The notes below the pieces were generated by a model, which saw only the letters and a list, made by a program, of their open reading frames with translations, did not search any database and was not told the origin of the DNA. The translations under genes and the position numbers were made by a program. From Collybiopsis luxurians FD-317 M1 (taxonomy: Eukaryota > Basidiomycota > Agaricomycetes > Agaricales > Omphalotaceae), in contig KN834760.1 in NCBI GenBank assembly GCA_000827265.1, forward strand, positions 181,302-245,301: 64,000 bases of DNA, in the 5' to 3' direction. This document shows positions 46,548-58,753 of this stretch, piece after piece (positions within the stretch are counted from its first letter, which is position 1; each line of letters opens with the position of its first letter).

Positions 46548-48679
46548 ATGGATTCTACTCTCGCCAAACGCTTATCGTTCGTTCTCGCCCGGCAGGACCT
46601 GGGCGACTCTAAATTCATTATTGAACAGAAGTATTTTACAATGCACGACCGTCGCGATATCTCGCAGATGCAAGGGAAAGAGTGGTTCGATATGGTATAT
46701 GAAGATAAGTACGGAAATCGTACTGGCTGGACAAAGGGAAACTACCAGGTTTGTGCCAATGATCCGTTCTAGGACGAAGACTCAGTTCCACTTAGTTGGC
46801 TCGAGCACTCGTCGTGTCTCCTGCAATTATGGAGCTCTTACAGACGGACCAGGACCGGGGAATATGCTAACTAAGGCGTTTTACCGGAAACTTGGCGGTC
46901 CCCGTCTCTAAAAATGGTGAAGGAGTATCTTGAAAAACTGAAGGACGCTTTGGGTATTACTTTGTGAGCCCCAGTTCTGCGTTAGTCTTCATGCTGATTG
47001 ATTTGCGTATAGCTTGTCTCCCAGTTCGAATTCTCGTCCTTATCTATTTTCGCGTTTCGTGCTCAATTTGTTACAGCTTCCGATATAAACGGCGATCCCG
47101 TCGACGCTAACAACTCTCCTCCATCGTCCTCCCCTGTTCCTTCTGACCCAGTACCACCCTCTATCCTAGTATATCTCTATTCTTTCCACATATCGTTTCT
47201 TATTTTCTCTCACTATTGTAGGGCTTATCCCGGAAGAGGGCATCCTCTGTTTCTAATGGAGGGGAAGAATTTGAGCAGGCAGAGCGTCCGCGGAAAATCG
47301 TACGGGCGGATGGTAAGTTTCTTTCTGTCATTTAACGATTGTCAATAGTTTCTTATGCTTGATGCTAGACCATCGGCCTGAATCTGAAATTGCAAATACC
47401 AGCTGATCGACATCCTGGATCCCAGAGGAAATTAAGCAAGTGCGTATTGTCGTTGAATCAAATTCAGTTAATCAAACTAATCCTACGCCCTCATAGGCCT
47501 ATGTGGGGGTCAATGACGATCTGGAAAGCAATGAGGATACTGAGACTGGTACATTCAAACCATAATCTTTGACTTTTTTTCATCTTATTGACTGCCTTCA
47601 TGTCATCTAGATATGGAAGAAGTCGACAGTGACGAGTTTTTCGCTCATACTCGGGGATCCAATAGTGTACGTGCATCCCATTGGATATTTTCTCCAAGTA
47701 TTCGATGGTCGCCTTTATCTTCTAGGTTACTTCTAACGATGACGTTGACGAGCTCGATTCCGATGCGTACCCCATCCATTATCAACCGCAACAACTGTCT
47801 TCCGACTCTGGGCGGGAGGATGCTCAGCTCGAGAACGACGGCTCTGTAAGTGCCGAAGTCCTCAATGTCTTTTAGCTCATCCAATCAACAAACGCACTTG
47901 TAGTCCTTTATTAGGAGCTCTCTTAGCTCTGAGAATCCCGCCAACCCCCTTGTAAGTGCCACGTTCTCCTTCGCCCTTGGCTCTGCTTAATTTTGTTCAG
48001 AGCCCACCAATGCTCGAATCTGAGGCCGCTTCGGCGAACGTTACCCATGATACCATAGCGGTGACTGCTTCGTTTTTTCTCCACTCTTTCTAAAATCCTT
48101 AACATTTCTCCCACTCAGTTTAGCACCGAAGACGACGAATCTCCCAATGGATCTACAGCTGGCCTGTTTTCCTACCATATGGACAGCATGGAAAATCTTC
48201 ATCGCATTTCCAAAGCCTTTCCTGCTTCTTCTACCCTCGACTCCTCTCCCGGTGGACCTGGGGTTTCTCTGACCAAGGTAACTGGACGTTCTGTTTCATC
48301 TGCCTAAGCTGCATCTCACGTATGTATTGTACCGCAGCCTGATATCAATTCCGATGATATTTTCTTTGTGAGCTAGGGAACATCAATACATGCCCATCTA
48401 TCCTTCAAGATGGACAATAGCGCCATGAATATATGACATGTCATCCTAAGTCCCGATTCGCAAGGTGCTTCCTCCATCTCTTTCACACCAACATCTCCTT
48501 CCCCAGCTCCGCGCTCGACCATGTCAGGTATCCACTCTACTCTTGCCGATATTTGTAATTTTCGAACGTTCCTTGACCCGAAATTGTCCAAGGACGAGAT
48601 GAAAGCAGCTTTCAGTGATGCTCTGGACGCCCCTGGAAGTTATGAGACACTTGTCGGGTATCTTCGTCATTCAGCGTGA
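46548..48679 (+). CDS. Uncharacterised many-exon protein, possibly nuclear
   Basis: Start MDSTLAKRLSFVLARQDLGD, followed by IEQKYFTMHDRRDISQMQGK, EWFDMVYEDKYGNRTGWTKG and, after a gap, VPLSWLEHSSCLLQLW and MVKEYLEKLKDALGI. Then come short exons that are acidic and Ser-rich, with a basic patch LSRKRASS (possible nuclear signal), segments such as GVNDDLESNEDTE and MEEVDSDEFF, and a final exon GIHSTLADICNFRTFLDP, DALDAPGSYETLVGYLRHSA. I do not recognise a domain. At about 46,760-46,900 there is an in-frame TAA (near 46,875) and only very short candidate introns, so the N-terminal third may be damaged or spliced in a way I have not resolved. Confidence 0.45.
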
Positions 48680-49779
48680 AGCCCATTTGGTTTAGTCTTT
48701 GTCACGCTATCTCTATCTCCAGACTACAACGAGCTTTTTTCATTCACCATCACTCTTTCTTCTCTCTCTCTCTCTCTCTCTCTCTTCCTCAGTAAATGGA
48801 CTCAATGTGGACGGTCACCTCATCGTTTGGTACAATGTCAAAGTTTTGTAATAGTGGAAGGAGTCATGTCTGTATCGCAAACTTGTACACAGATTGTAGT
48901 ATTTACTGTACATAAATGTAGTGTATCCTATCGCTTACGTCGCGCACGAAAGTAGATTAAGCTTTGAGCGCTGTAGTCATCCAATTCAGCTAATTAATGT
49001 ATAGTACGGACACCTATTGAACTTTTTTTGGAAATCGCATCCGTCCACCGATTCTTGATTTGGCCTGGCACCTGGAGCAAAGTTAAAAGAAGCTTGAATA
49101 TTGTCGCCGGTATGTATATGTATGTACGCTTTCAAAAGCATGACTAAGGGCAAAGTTCAAGGTTACATCAAAGTATCATTCTCACGAACCATTTACGTAA
49201 GCACTCCATCAAGCATTCCATCACGGTGTGCTCGCAGCTTAACGCCTCGTTCCGACTTGCAATTCTAAAGTAGACTAGTTATCAGTGCTTTCTGGACCTG
49301 AGCCAAGCCAGGCTCTGCCCCCTGCCTCTGTCTCCGCCCGTGATAAGCCATTCTCGAAACATCAACTCTATCCGTGACATTGTTGGACGTTTGTTCGTTG
49401 CTGTCCAGTTTAGGCTGTTCTTCAGTGAGTTATCGCTCATGACCAGTCTCAATTCCACAGCGAACTCGGTGTATGACTCGACTCAAGAGCCCGGGATCGG
49501 GATTTGAACATTGGGTTTCGATGAGTCTAAGTCTAAGCCCAAACAAGCCCTGCACGTTAACAGCTTTGAACAGTAGTTGAAGTTGTAGTAGTCCACATGC
49601 CGGACTAGATTGATGTGGTTTCTATCCATCCCGAGATCATCAATTTTTCTTGCGAATGTATCATAGGCAACAGTAGTTCCCCCTGAGGCAACAGCGTTGA
49701 GGAATATCTCACTTGGAACACATGAAGCGTCACCTTTATAAGCTATGTCGACAATCTTTCTCCGCTCCAACTGTCCAAC
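48680..49779. other. Intergenic region with a CT microsatellite
   Basis: A (CT)n tract lies at about 48,764-48,785. A 95-codon minus-strand frame at 49,483-49,770 starts MERRKIVDIAYKGD; it has no recognisable domain, no intron signals and overlaps the promoter of the next gene, so I leave it uncalled. Nothing else seen. Confidence 0.4.
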
Positions 49780-51826
49780 ATGAGCTCTGTCAGCAACACT
49801 ACTTGCGCAAGTCCCACTATTCCTTCTGTCCTTTTCGGCGTTAGCCTGGATGACACGCTTGGGGCTGCATTCATTGGTTATAGCTTTTCCTGCGCTGTCT
49901 TAGGTATCCTGACTTGTCAAGTATTTAACTACTATCAGCGATATGCCGCTGATTCGCTGGGATTGAAGACATTAGTAAGTTGCTTTATTATTCATATAAC
50001 TCGATTCACCGATTAACCTATTCATAGGTAGCGACTATTTGGTGCGTTCTGTTGCTTCTTTCGGAAATGGACTGGTTAAAATGTTTCTCTAGGTCCCTCG
50101 AAACGCTTCATGTGATTCTAATATCCCATGCACTTTACCATTACACAGTTTCGTAAGGCTATGTTCTCGCGAGCTCATGACTAACTGGTTTCTCAATGGT
50201 ATCAACAGCCTTTTTGGTTTATATCTACCGATAATTACTGAACCCATCGTTTGGTCTCTTACCGTGCGTCACTATTCTGTGAATTTAATTCTCGACTTAC
50301 GACCAATTAACATTACACAAATCGACAGACTCAAGTGGTAATTGCTGTGAGTTTTTCTTTTATTATATTGCCCACTTCGCTTCCTCCAAGCTATACCGCC
50401 TTTTTTTTTTGTATAAACATCTGCATCGTCTCTTTCTTAACATATGGGTGGAGCCAAGGATTACTAACATATTATGCAGGCCTTATCGGCTAGCATTGCA
50501 AAAGTGTGAGTCTTCAACTTACTCCTGAGATAAAAATTAAAGTCAAATACTTTGGGTTCAGTTGTTTTGTCTTGCGAATATGGAGATGTATGTGGTTTTT
50601 TTATTTTGAAAATTTTCTGAGACAGTACTTAGCTTGAGCTTCAAGTTAGCAAACATAATAAATTTATCACTGGTATTATTGTAAGTGTAACTATTCATTG
50701 AAACGCTTTTATTCATTTGGTATTCATAGTGGATCATTATATTGGTGCAGTTTGGTAAGTATATATCAACATTTTTATCTTGGAGGGTGAGATACTAGAT
50801 CCACTAACATGTCTCTAGGTTGGATTATTGCATATGCTGCTGGAGCGTTAGTCTGTTTGATTTAATTAAACTCAGATGATCATGATATAACGACGAGGTA
50901 TTCTTAGGTACCAGCTAGAAAGCATCTTGAATCTCTCAAAGCTCATGGTGAGATGCGGCTGTCTGAGAATGAAGCGGAGAGATCATAGGAATCTAATGCT
51001 TAACAGATACAAGGCTCAGTAGCACTCGCGCTCGGGGCATTAGCGGAAGTCTTCATCGCTCTTGCGCTCATTTTTTACCTTCGTAAAATGCGCACTGGTT
51101 ACAAAGAGTGAGTGTCTTGCCTTACTTAATTCTTCGTATAGTCAATTCATTCTTCATATTTTGAAAGGCCGGATTCACTAGTGGAAAGTTTGACCACATA
51201 TGCTATCCATTCTGGAGCCTTAACAAGGTAATCAATTACTTGCTGTATCGTCTCCTCGTTTGCTTACATGTGGATTTCGGCTACAGCACCTTGAGTTTAC
51301 TAACGCTGATCCTTGTAAGATCCGAAGTTTCTCGTCGCTCTCCAAGTGCACATTAGGATTGACAGTTGTAACCATATCTAGTACGACGCCAGACCGAATA
51401 CATTTGACTTCATGGGCGCGTATTTTGTGCTCTCAAAAAGTAGGCTGTTCTTTCTCATACGAGTTATTATTGAAACCTTGGTGGGCTAATAATATCGTAC
51501 TCTCTCAACAAATAGCTTTTGCCGTCTCCTTCATGTGTACTCTCAATACGCGAAAACTCATTGCGGGTCAGGTTGTAGACGAGCAGTCTGTCTCCGTGAA
51601 CAGCCATACCGATATTCCGTTTAGTATTCCCGGCCCAAATACTTTTCAGATGGAGGAGACACCGGTGCGTGTCAAAAACGGGATACAGGTTCGCAGGATC
51701 TTGGTTGTTATCATTGTACCCTGCTCTTTTCTTACGCCGTATTCGAATTTGCAGCCTTATCTTATCAGAGAATCCCAATTCAGCACGTCAAAGCAGGATA
51801 TGAAGCTGATGGTGACGTCGGTTTAG
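49780..51826 (+). CDS. DUF6534-type multi-pass membrane protein, well-preserved copy
   Basis: Family member of unknown function in the plasma membrane (inference). Splicing is clean through most of the gene: LDDTLGAAFIGYSFSCAVLG and ILTCQVFNYYQRY in exon 1, a 14-nt exon giving VATIW, SLETLHVILISHALYHYTVS, LFGLYLPIITEPIVWSL, TTQVVIAALSASIAK, VCFVLRIWRFSKHNKFITGI, WIIILVQFGWIIAYAAG, YQLESILNLSKLMIQGSVAL, IALALIFYLRKMRTGYKE, SLVESLTTYAIHSGALTS and VSFMCTLNTRKLIAGQ, the usual family ending (L-N-x-R-K). The gene needs more than ten short introns. The last exon and stop are less certain. It is diverged from the three left-arm copies, so it is probably an older paralogue. Confidence 0.85.
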
Positions 51827-52666
51827 AGTTTTAGGACCGGTGCTAGTTTGAAATCGACAGCCATTCCGTCTCTTTAGATGACCCACACTACAGATACACA
51901 TTCGAATAACCTTTTTGACTAGGATAGTAAATTAGCAGGCTATTACATAATTGACAGGCTGTATGAGTATCGAGTGATGCTAGAAAGTGCTAGACCGCCG
52001 GCGGATGCTTTACGGGAATTCAATCGACAGGTCTACTATAAGAGCAATCCATTCCTTGTCTACACTGATGGTTCCTGCATAGGCAATAGCGGGAAGTTAA
52101 AGGCCAAAGCAGGCGCAGATATCTGCTTCAAACTGCACGGCATGAAAATTTTAGTGTCCGAGTCCCACAGGAAGAACTACAAAAAATGGAGCGGAGGTCT
52201 TTGCAGTGCTGCAACTGTAGATCACTGTTGATCCCGCAACGAAATTAAGGTTGCGATGTTGTTGAACTGCTGCATACGCAACAATACAGCCCTTTCTCAC
52301 TGCTATATACGTGTATTCTGAAGTTGAGAAAGAACGTCAATTGTTCTAGAGTGCTGCTTCTCCAGGATTGGCAGGAGAGTACGAGCTTATGCGGAGAAGA
52401 ACTTACTCCCGCTTTCATACGACAGTTTCCGGTCAGGGCACCAAGGCACTACTTGACAAGACCTGTGCGACTGTAATGCCATTGGATTTTGCGTATATGA
52501 ACTAGACAAATTTCCTTAACCGACAGATCAATGCAATGGATTAAGCTCGATTCCATGGGTATCGGCGTGAAAGGCATTCATTCATTCCTACTCAGAATCA
52601 TTCAAGTCGTAGTTACGCAAACTCAGGCAAAGACCATTCGAACGCACAAACATGACATTCAAACAC
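51827..52666. other. Intergenic stretch with an RNase H remnant
   Basis: Between two convergent genes. The RNase H-like fragment at 51,974-52,260 is the only recognisable item; the remaining 400 bases hold nothing I can support. Confidence 0.4.
51974..52260 (+). pseudogene. RNase H domain fragment, frameshifted
   Basis: The frame contains LVYTDGSCIGNSGKLKAKAG, which carries the first catalytic Asp in the RNase H signature Y-T-D-G-S. About 40 residues later the next conserved block appears only after a shift of frame (EVFAVLQL, normally E-x-x-A-x-x-x-A/L). The fragment has no reverse transcriptase upstream. It is most likely a relic of a retroelement RNase H, or of a stand-alone RNase H gene, that has decayed. 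Confidence 0.55.
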
Positions 52667-54014
52667 TTAACGTTTTCTCGAACTCGAACGTAGAATCGCG
52701 TGCACCAAAAAATCCAGCGATCCCTCGCCGCCGTCTGTATCTAGGACGCCGTATTCCTCCATATCCTGTAGAATTTTGTCAATGTACCTATTGGCTCCGG
52801 AGCATAGAGCGACTTTGGCGGCAGTTGCATGTAGGGCGAGGAGGTCTGGGTCGGGGAGGGGAAAGTGAAGGTTGGCCTGGGAGGGTTTGAGGGTTATAAT
52901 TTCTTTCGGGACGCGCATGAAGGAGTTTTTAGTTTGGATTTTGTAGCGATGGGGAGTAGGCTGAAGGGGGATTTAGTCTGGGTGTTAGCGGATAGCGTAT
53001 AGACATTTGATTTATAAGAGGCCACGGGTCGGATCGATGAGGACGACGTTTGATCTGATGGTCCGACCCAATGGCGGCAATACAAGACAGCGAAGAGAGA
53101 AAAAATCGCTCTTACCGTTGTTTCGAACCACATTTCCAGACGATAAAACCACTCGAGGATATTAGGTTCCATCGTCATAACATTATACAACGAGTGGATT
53201 TGGGGACCACTCAGCTTGTCGATCACGTCGACTTTTATTAAGAGACAGCGTAAGACTAGTGAAACGGATTTGGCGAAATCCTCTGCATCGGGATGGACAT
53301 CCCTGTTGAAGTAGTTTGAATCTGGGACGATGTACGCGCAGTGAGTGTAAGATACACCAGCTCGAAGCAGATCGTCATGGTCCAAGAGATCTGGGATTTC
53401 GGCAGCTTCGGCGTCGTAGCGCCCTGTCACTACACATCGGTAATGATCTCGCACTAGTGCCTAGAGTGGATTGGAAGTGGTGATACACATGAGCATAAGA
53501 TATCAGGGAAAAGAGATACCACCGCAGTGATTGTACCCACTTGAATTTTTGCATCGTGATGGTCCACGGGGACGTTTAACGCCCCATTTGCACCAAGGCG
53601 AATCTCCTCTAGGGAGCTCCGGTTCACAGAGTCAGAAGATACTGGGGTATAAGTTTGCTTGGATCTCTTAACTAGAGTGAAGGAAGGGGGGTGAGAAAGC
53701 GTTCAACTGATCAATGTGTGCCTTTTATGCTTACAAGGCCAGATAAGAAAATCGAGAAAAGTTTTTCCGAGCTGCGATAGCTCGTCAAAATCCTTACCAC
53801 AAGCGGATATAGTTTTTGATATTTCTTCCGAAGAGAAGGAAGAAGGGGCATGAAGCATTAAATAACCGAGAATCCTTGCGTACAAGACTTGAATGTCATC
53901 TCCGTCGGCGTAGCGTTCGAATACAAGGCAAGTCTTATAAGCCTGAAGAGCATTACCTTGTAAACCCGCAGTCATGAAAGAAGGAAGAGGTCCAGTGTGC
54001 AAATCATTGCCCAT
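52667..54014 (-). CDS. HNH nuclease-domain protein (basidiomycete family)
   Basis: N-terminal exon starts MGNDLHTGPLPSFM with a helical region (VLYARILGYLMLHAPSS, ELSQLGKTFLDFLIW). A middle exon reads RSSLEEIRLGANGALN. The HNH exon reads VRDHYRCVVTGRYDAEA, then VSYTHCAYIVPDSNYF and SLYNVMTMEPNILEWFYRLE. This is the R-D-x-x-R-C-V-V-T-G start, the T-H-C-A-Y-I-V-P His block and the N-V-M-T block typical of the HNH proteins expanded in mushrooms. The last exon reads PDPDLLALHATAAKVALCSG and ends SSSRKR. Metal-dependent DNA cleavage is the family's presumed activity but is unproven for this group. Shares a short divergent promoter (about 170 bp) with CDC7. Confidence 0.8.
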
Positions 54015-54185
54015 GAAATGGAAATTGGCGGACTTGATGGTGGTCGGCGTTAAAGAGGTATGGTAAGAAAGCTGACGTCAAACTTTCGGCCTAAGCGGGC
54101 ACGTGACCGAGAATCGCGCTCAACGCGCCGCTGATTTGCTTAGCCCTTCTTTGTTTCTGACCTTCATCTTCCCTTATGATAATCG

Positions 54186-57100
54186 ATGGCCGCCACGCTC
54201 ACTCTCTCGCCTCATCCTTCAAACCCTTTGGATTGCGGCTCCTCAGATAAACTGCCAAATCTGTCTAGGTTTCAAAAACTTGCCCAGTCTTCAGACGATC
54301 CTCTTCATTGGGGCGGTCAAGACCCTCAGATGCGGGATTTTATCCAACATATAGATATTGTTCGTCCGGATGCCGGGGCTTCGATGAAGAAGCAGCTTGG
54401 AAACAAAGCGAGGAAGGTTGAGGAAAACGTCATCGATTTGGATGACGACGGCAGCGACGAGCTGGCGCTTGAGCCTGAAAGCAAGCCCAAGGGGAAGCGG
54501 AAAGAGCGGGAGATAGAGGTGATGGATGAAGAGCTGGAAGAGGACTTGGAGTACTCGGAAGGAAGCGAAGATGGACCCCATGAACAGGAAGTTGAAGACG
54601 TAGAAATGGACGCTTCCTCGGACGACGAGGAAAATAGCTTATCGAAAAAGCCGCCCGAGGAACAGCTAGAAATTCTTTCTGAAATTGACGACCTCGAAAA
54701 GGCGGTTCCAGAATTGTCAGACGACTATAAACTCCTAGACCGACTGGGCACTGGGACTTTCTCGTCTGTGTACAAAGCCCGCGATCTTCATTACCACGAC
54801 AAATGGTTCAACACGCCTTGGCACGGCAATCATCCTCCATCGTCTTCTGCTTACTATCAGTCTGTCCCCTTTCCTCCCGGAAGCAAAGTTTACGTCGCCG
54901 TCAAACGAATCTACGTTACCAGCAGCCCCGAGAGGATTCGGAACGAAATTTCCATTCTGGACGATTGCAAGTCGTGCAGACATGTCTCGCAGCTGATCAC
55001 CGCGTTCAGAAAAGACGATCAGGTTGTTGTGATTATGCCTTACCAGAAGAACGATGATTTTAGGGTGCGTGAATTTCCCAACGTTCCCTCATGTAAAGGT
55101 TTCAACGTGTTCTAGGATTACTTTACTGCTCTTCCGATGGCAGCTATCAAGGCTTACATGCGTTGTTTATTCCGCGCTCTCCGAGACATCCACGCGCGGG
55201 GTATCATCCATCGAGACGTGAAGCCTGCAAATTTTCTTTTTGATCCGCGGACGGGCATGGGAACGCTCTGTGATTTTGGACTTGCATGCGTAAGTAACAT
55301 CTTCCCTTCGTTGCTTTTGCGGCTATCTAAGTAAAGTTTTTGTGTGTAGCGTATGGATCTGGAATCCCAACATAATAGCGCCTGTTTACACTCTCCACCC
55401 TCAAGGGAACACCCACACGGCGAAGTGAAGAAACAGAGAGACTACGACAAGGATCACTATAAGCAAATGGCCAGAGAGGCAAAGGCGAAATCTTCGCGAC
55501 CTTCGGAAGAGGTCGGATATCCAGAAAAGGACACGAGGTAGATTCCGTTCTATCGATCCCCGAAGAGAACTCTTACCTGTTTAACTTTTACAGACCGCAC
55601 TCGAAAGCGAACCGCGCTGGTACTAGAGGATTCCGGGCCCCTGAAGTTCTGCTGAAATGCGGAGACCAAACTGGAGGTAAAACTGCTCTTGATATGACGC
55701 TCGAGCTTGATGCTTACACTTGCTCCATCAGCCGTCGATGTCTGGTCTGCCGGAATGATTTTACTCTTCTTCCTAACCAAGAAATTCCCTTTGTTTCAGT
55801 CGAACGACGATGTCGAGGCCTTAATGGAAATCGCCGCAATCATAGGGAGCAGAGACATGGCACAGGCGGCTTGCTTACACAGTAAGAATACGCATGTTGT
55901 TTGAGCCTCATGTTTTCGAATCTTGACCCCTCCGCTTTGAAATTTTAGGTAGGACCTTTTCGACCAACGTACCCTCAATAACCCCAGACGGCGTAACGTG
56001 GCCCGAATTCGTTACGCGGCAGAATCCTGATCTCGCTACGGTCCCTGAACCGGACGTCCGGTTTTACCCATACACGCAGCAGCTCAAAGAGCGAGCCGAG
56101 AAACAACTGCGGGATCTCGAAGCTGCTGACGAAACCCCTTCTTCAAACTCCTATGACCGCAATCAGGACGGAAACACGCCAGAACCAGACGCCTACCGTT
56201 TAACCCCCATCCCCTCTTCTTCCTCACCCAGCCATCTCAGTATAAACGTCGTCGACCCTTCTTCCGCGTCGTCGCTGGCCTTCCCCTCGTCTCCGCCGAA
56301 ATCCGGATCTGGTTCCCTCCTTCACCTCGAGGATGGTGAGATGTCACCATTGACACCGATTGAAGAGGATGATGATGATGGGCTTGGTGCGGATGCCCGT
56401 GGTTTTGGTGAAGATGAGCCGATGTTGAAGATGGAGATGCTTTTGGAGGGGCCCACGCAGGAGCAGCATGAGAAGGACGTTGCGAATGCGCTCGATTTGG
56501 TGGAGAAGCTGCTCCAGCCGAAGTGTACGAGTCGGATTACGCCGAGGGAGGCGCTGTATCATCCGTTCTTGCATAAGAGTTTGACGAGTGGAGATGGTGA
56601 TGATGACCGCCGGAGTATGGGCGAGAGCAGGAGTAGGAGGGGATCTAGCGGTGGTGGTCATGGTCAGCAGCGGCAGGAGAGCACGAGCGCGCCGGTCAAT
56701 GAGGATACGGAGATGAATCCACCTCCGGAGGACGAGACCCGGTTGGAAATGAAGGTGGATAAGCAGCGGCAGAGGCGAGAAGGGAAGGATCTGAAACAGG
56801 CCCAGGACCAGGAGGGGGGCGATCCAGAGGATGATGAGTTTTTCCCTCATCCGTTCGGGGAGGGCGTGTGTCGACAATGGCATTATCGGGATGAGGTGGG
56901 GATGCCGTATGTTTATGTTTATGCTGAAGACGACGAAGAAGACGGTGATAGTAATGATGACGACGATGAGGACTTCGACCGGTATTTCGCGTCAAGTCGC
57001 AGGCGGGGGGTTCGTGGAAGGAATGGTGGTAGGGGCAGTGGAGGGAACGGGAATGAAAGTAAGAAGCAAATGGTTATTCGGAGCCTGTTGAGTGGAGAAG

Positions 57101-57189
57101 GGATTGCTATTGGGAACCAGCCTTGTGAGTTCCATACGGTTGGGTATGAACTTGAGATGCTTGAACCACCGCCTGCATCGCAGAAATGA
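54186..57189 (+). CDS. CDC7: Cdc7 kinase, catalytic subunit of DDK
   Basis: Serine/threonine kinase that, with its Dbf4 partner, phosphorylates MCM helicase to fire replication origins in the nucleus. An acidic N-terminus (IDLDDDGSDE) precedes the kinase domain: glycine loop LGTGTFSSVYKARD, lysine in VAVKRIYVTSSPERI, catalytic loop HRDVKPANFLFD, DFGLA, and the activation-segment end GTRGFRAPEVLLKC. Then DVWSAGMILLFFLTKKFPLF and, near the end of the domain, ITPREALYHPFL. A long insert after DFGLA (Lys/Glu rich, KDHYKQMAREAKAK) is the kinase insert expected of Cdc7. The C-terminus is acidic with a basic Arg/Gly stretch and ends EPPPASQK. At least five introns. All catalytic residues are present. 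Divergent from the HNH gene. Confidence 0.9.
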
Positions 57190-57845
57190 GTAGGCGATTC
57201 CTGATGGGGTTGAGGGGTTGGAACGTGTATAGTACCGTTCTTCTGGTAATGGGCAGTATACATTCTGTATCTGTGTTCATGGTTATCGTATCGAAGTGAC
57301 GGGTAAGCTGTGAATATCCGCGGATAGTGGATTGTGAAACCTCGGCAGAGAAGCTTTGCCACCAATTTTGACGGCGGAGGGTTGGCGTAGCTTAGCTAAG
57401 CCGCTATCACGATTGAGCAAAGAGGATTCTTTTTTCTTCGACACGAATGTTAAGAGCTAACTCAGCGTTTCAACGGCGCATGACGAGCCGTATAAAAGGC
57501 TAAGACCGTATACTATGATGATTGAACCACTCACCGTACCCGCAATCTCTACTGAACGGGAACGGTGCGGATCATCGTAGGTCTAATGGCCCATCGCTTA
57601 GAACCATCCTGTTATAGAACCTCAATTAATTCGCTAATTACCATGAAGCCCAAAGCTTATAAGATTGGCCACTATCCTGGATTTCATATATTGTCTCTAC
57701 ATACATTGTCTCTATGGCTTTTTGCTCCTTTCGAAGAAATTCTGGATACGCTATGCAAGATGGTGAGCATCTATGGGCCTTCGGAATCTTCGAGTAGAGT
57801 CACTCCCACTTTCTTTTGAGGTGACGCTCTCTAATTGAGGTCTCA
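57190..57845. other. Intergenic region before the panB-like gene
   Basis: Contains the CDC7 3' end and a possible promoter (TATAAAAGG near 57,490). A frame starting at about 57,643 (MKPKAYKIGHYPGF) could be the mitochondrial-targeting first exon of the next gene, but the join is not certain. Confidence 0.35.
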
Positions 57846-58753
57846 GATAAGCAGCGAAAAAAGGTCACCATTGGAGCTTTGCAAGCAATGAAGGATAAGA
57901 GAATTCCAATAACTATGATCACAGCCTACGACTACCCGAGTGCTCTCGCTTGTTCGTCTAATCCTCTCGTTGATATCACCTTCGTTGGCGATTCATTGGC
58001 TCAGGTCTGTCTGGGATACAAATCCACCACAGAGTTTTCTCTGGATGAAATGATTTATCACGTTCGTGCCGTCGTTCGAGGTACAAGCCATCCTTTCCTT
58101 GTCGCCGATATGCCATTTGGCTCCTATCATGTATCATTGGAAGAAACTGCGCGGAATGCTGTGAGGTTGGTCCAGGAAGGCCGGGCAGAATCTCTGAAGC
58201 TCGAAGGAGGCTCGGAGATTGCTGACATTGTACGGAAGTTAACGGGGATGGGGATACCTATTACGGCTCACGTGGGTCTACTTCCGCAAAGACATGTGTC
58301 CATGTCCGGATATAAGGTGCAGGGCAAGGATGTGGAAAGTGTGACGCGGATTGTAGAGGATGCACTGGCTTTGGAGCAGGCTGGGGCTTTCTCGATTGTA
58401 TTGGAACCTGTGCCGAAAGAATTGGCCACCTATTTGACGGAGAGACTGCGAATTCCAACGAGCCCCTTATACTCAAAACTGCCATCTCACTTCTAGGTGT
58501 TGGAGCTGGTCCTCGGACAGACGGACAAGTAAGCCTTGTTTTTCTGTATATCGATGGATCTCATCATTTACAGGCCATGACTTAGGACGATTTGTTAGGC
58601 AGTTGGGCGGGTCACAAAGCAAAATTCGCGAGGAGATTTGGCGACCTGAAAACTGAGCGTGATGCTGCTATACAGAAGTATGCCGAAGCTGTCAAATCTC
58701 GTACTTTTCCAGACGAAAATACGGAGAGTTATGCTATGGATAAAACAGTATAG
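57846..58753 (+). pseudogene. Ketopantoate hydroxymethyltransferase gene, probably broken
   Basis: Family enzyme converts 3-methyl-2-oxobutanoate to ketopantoate in pantothenate/CoA synthesis (PanB). Seen: RKKVTIGALQAMKDKRIPIT, MITAYDYPSALA, metal-binding Asp in FVGDSLAQV, metal-binding Asp in VADMPFGSYH, substrate Lys/Glu in LKLEGG, ITAHVGLLPQ, and the catalytic Glu in VLEPVPKELA. The expected continuation G-V-G-A-G-P-R-T-D-G-Q is present at 58,494 onward but in another frame, and the intron that would reach it has no GT or plausible GC donor after RIPT. Unspliced, the frame stops at 58,496, losing the last 70 or so residues. The final exon (DDLLGSWAGHKAKF to TAG at 58,753) is recognisable. 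First exon not secure. Broken gene or unusual splicing. Confidence 0.65.

Noticed and set aside
49483..49770. 95-codon minus-strand frame upstream of the intact DUF6534 gene
   Set aside because: No domain, no intron signals, overlaps the neighbouring promoter; kept only as a note.
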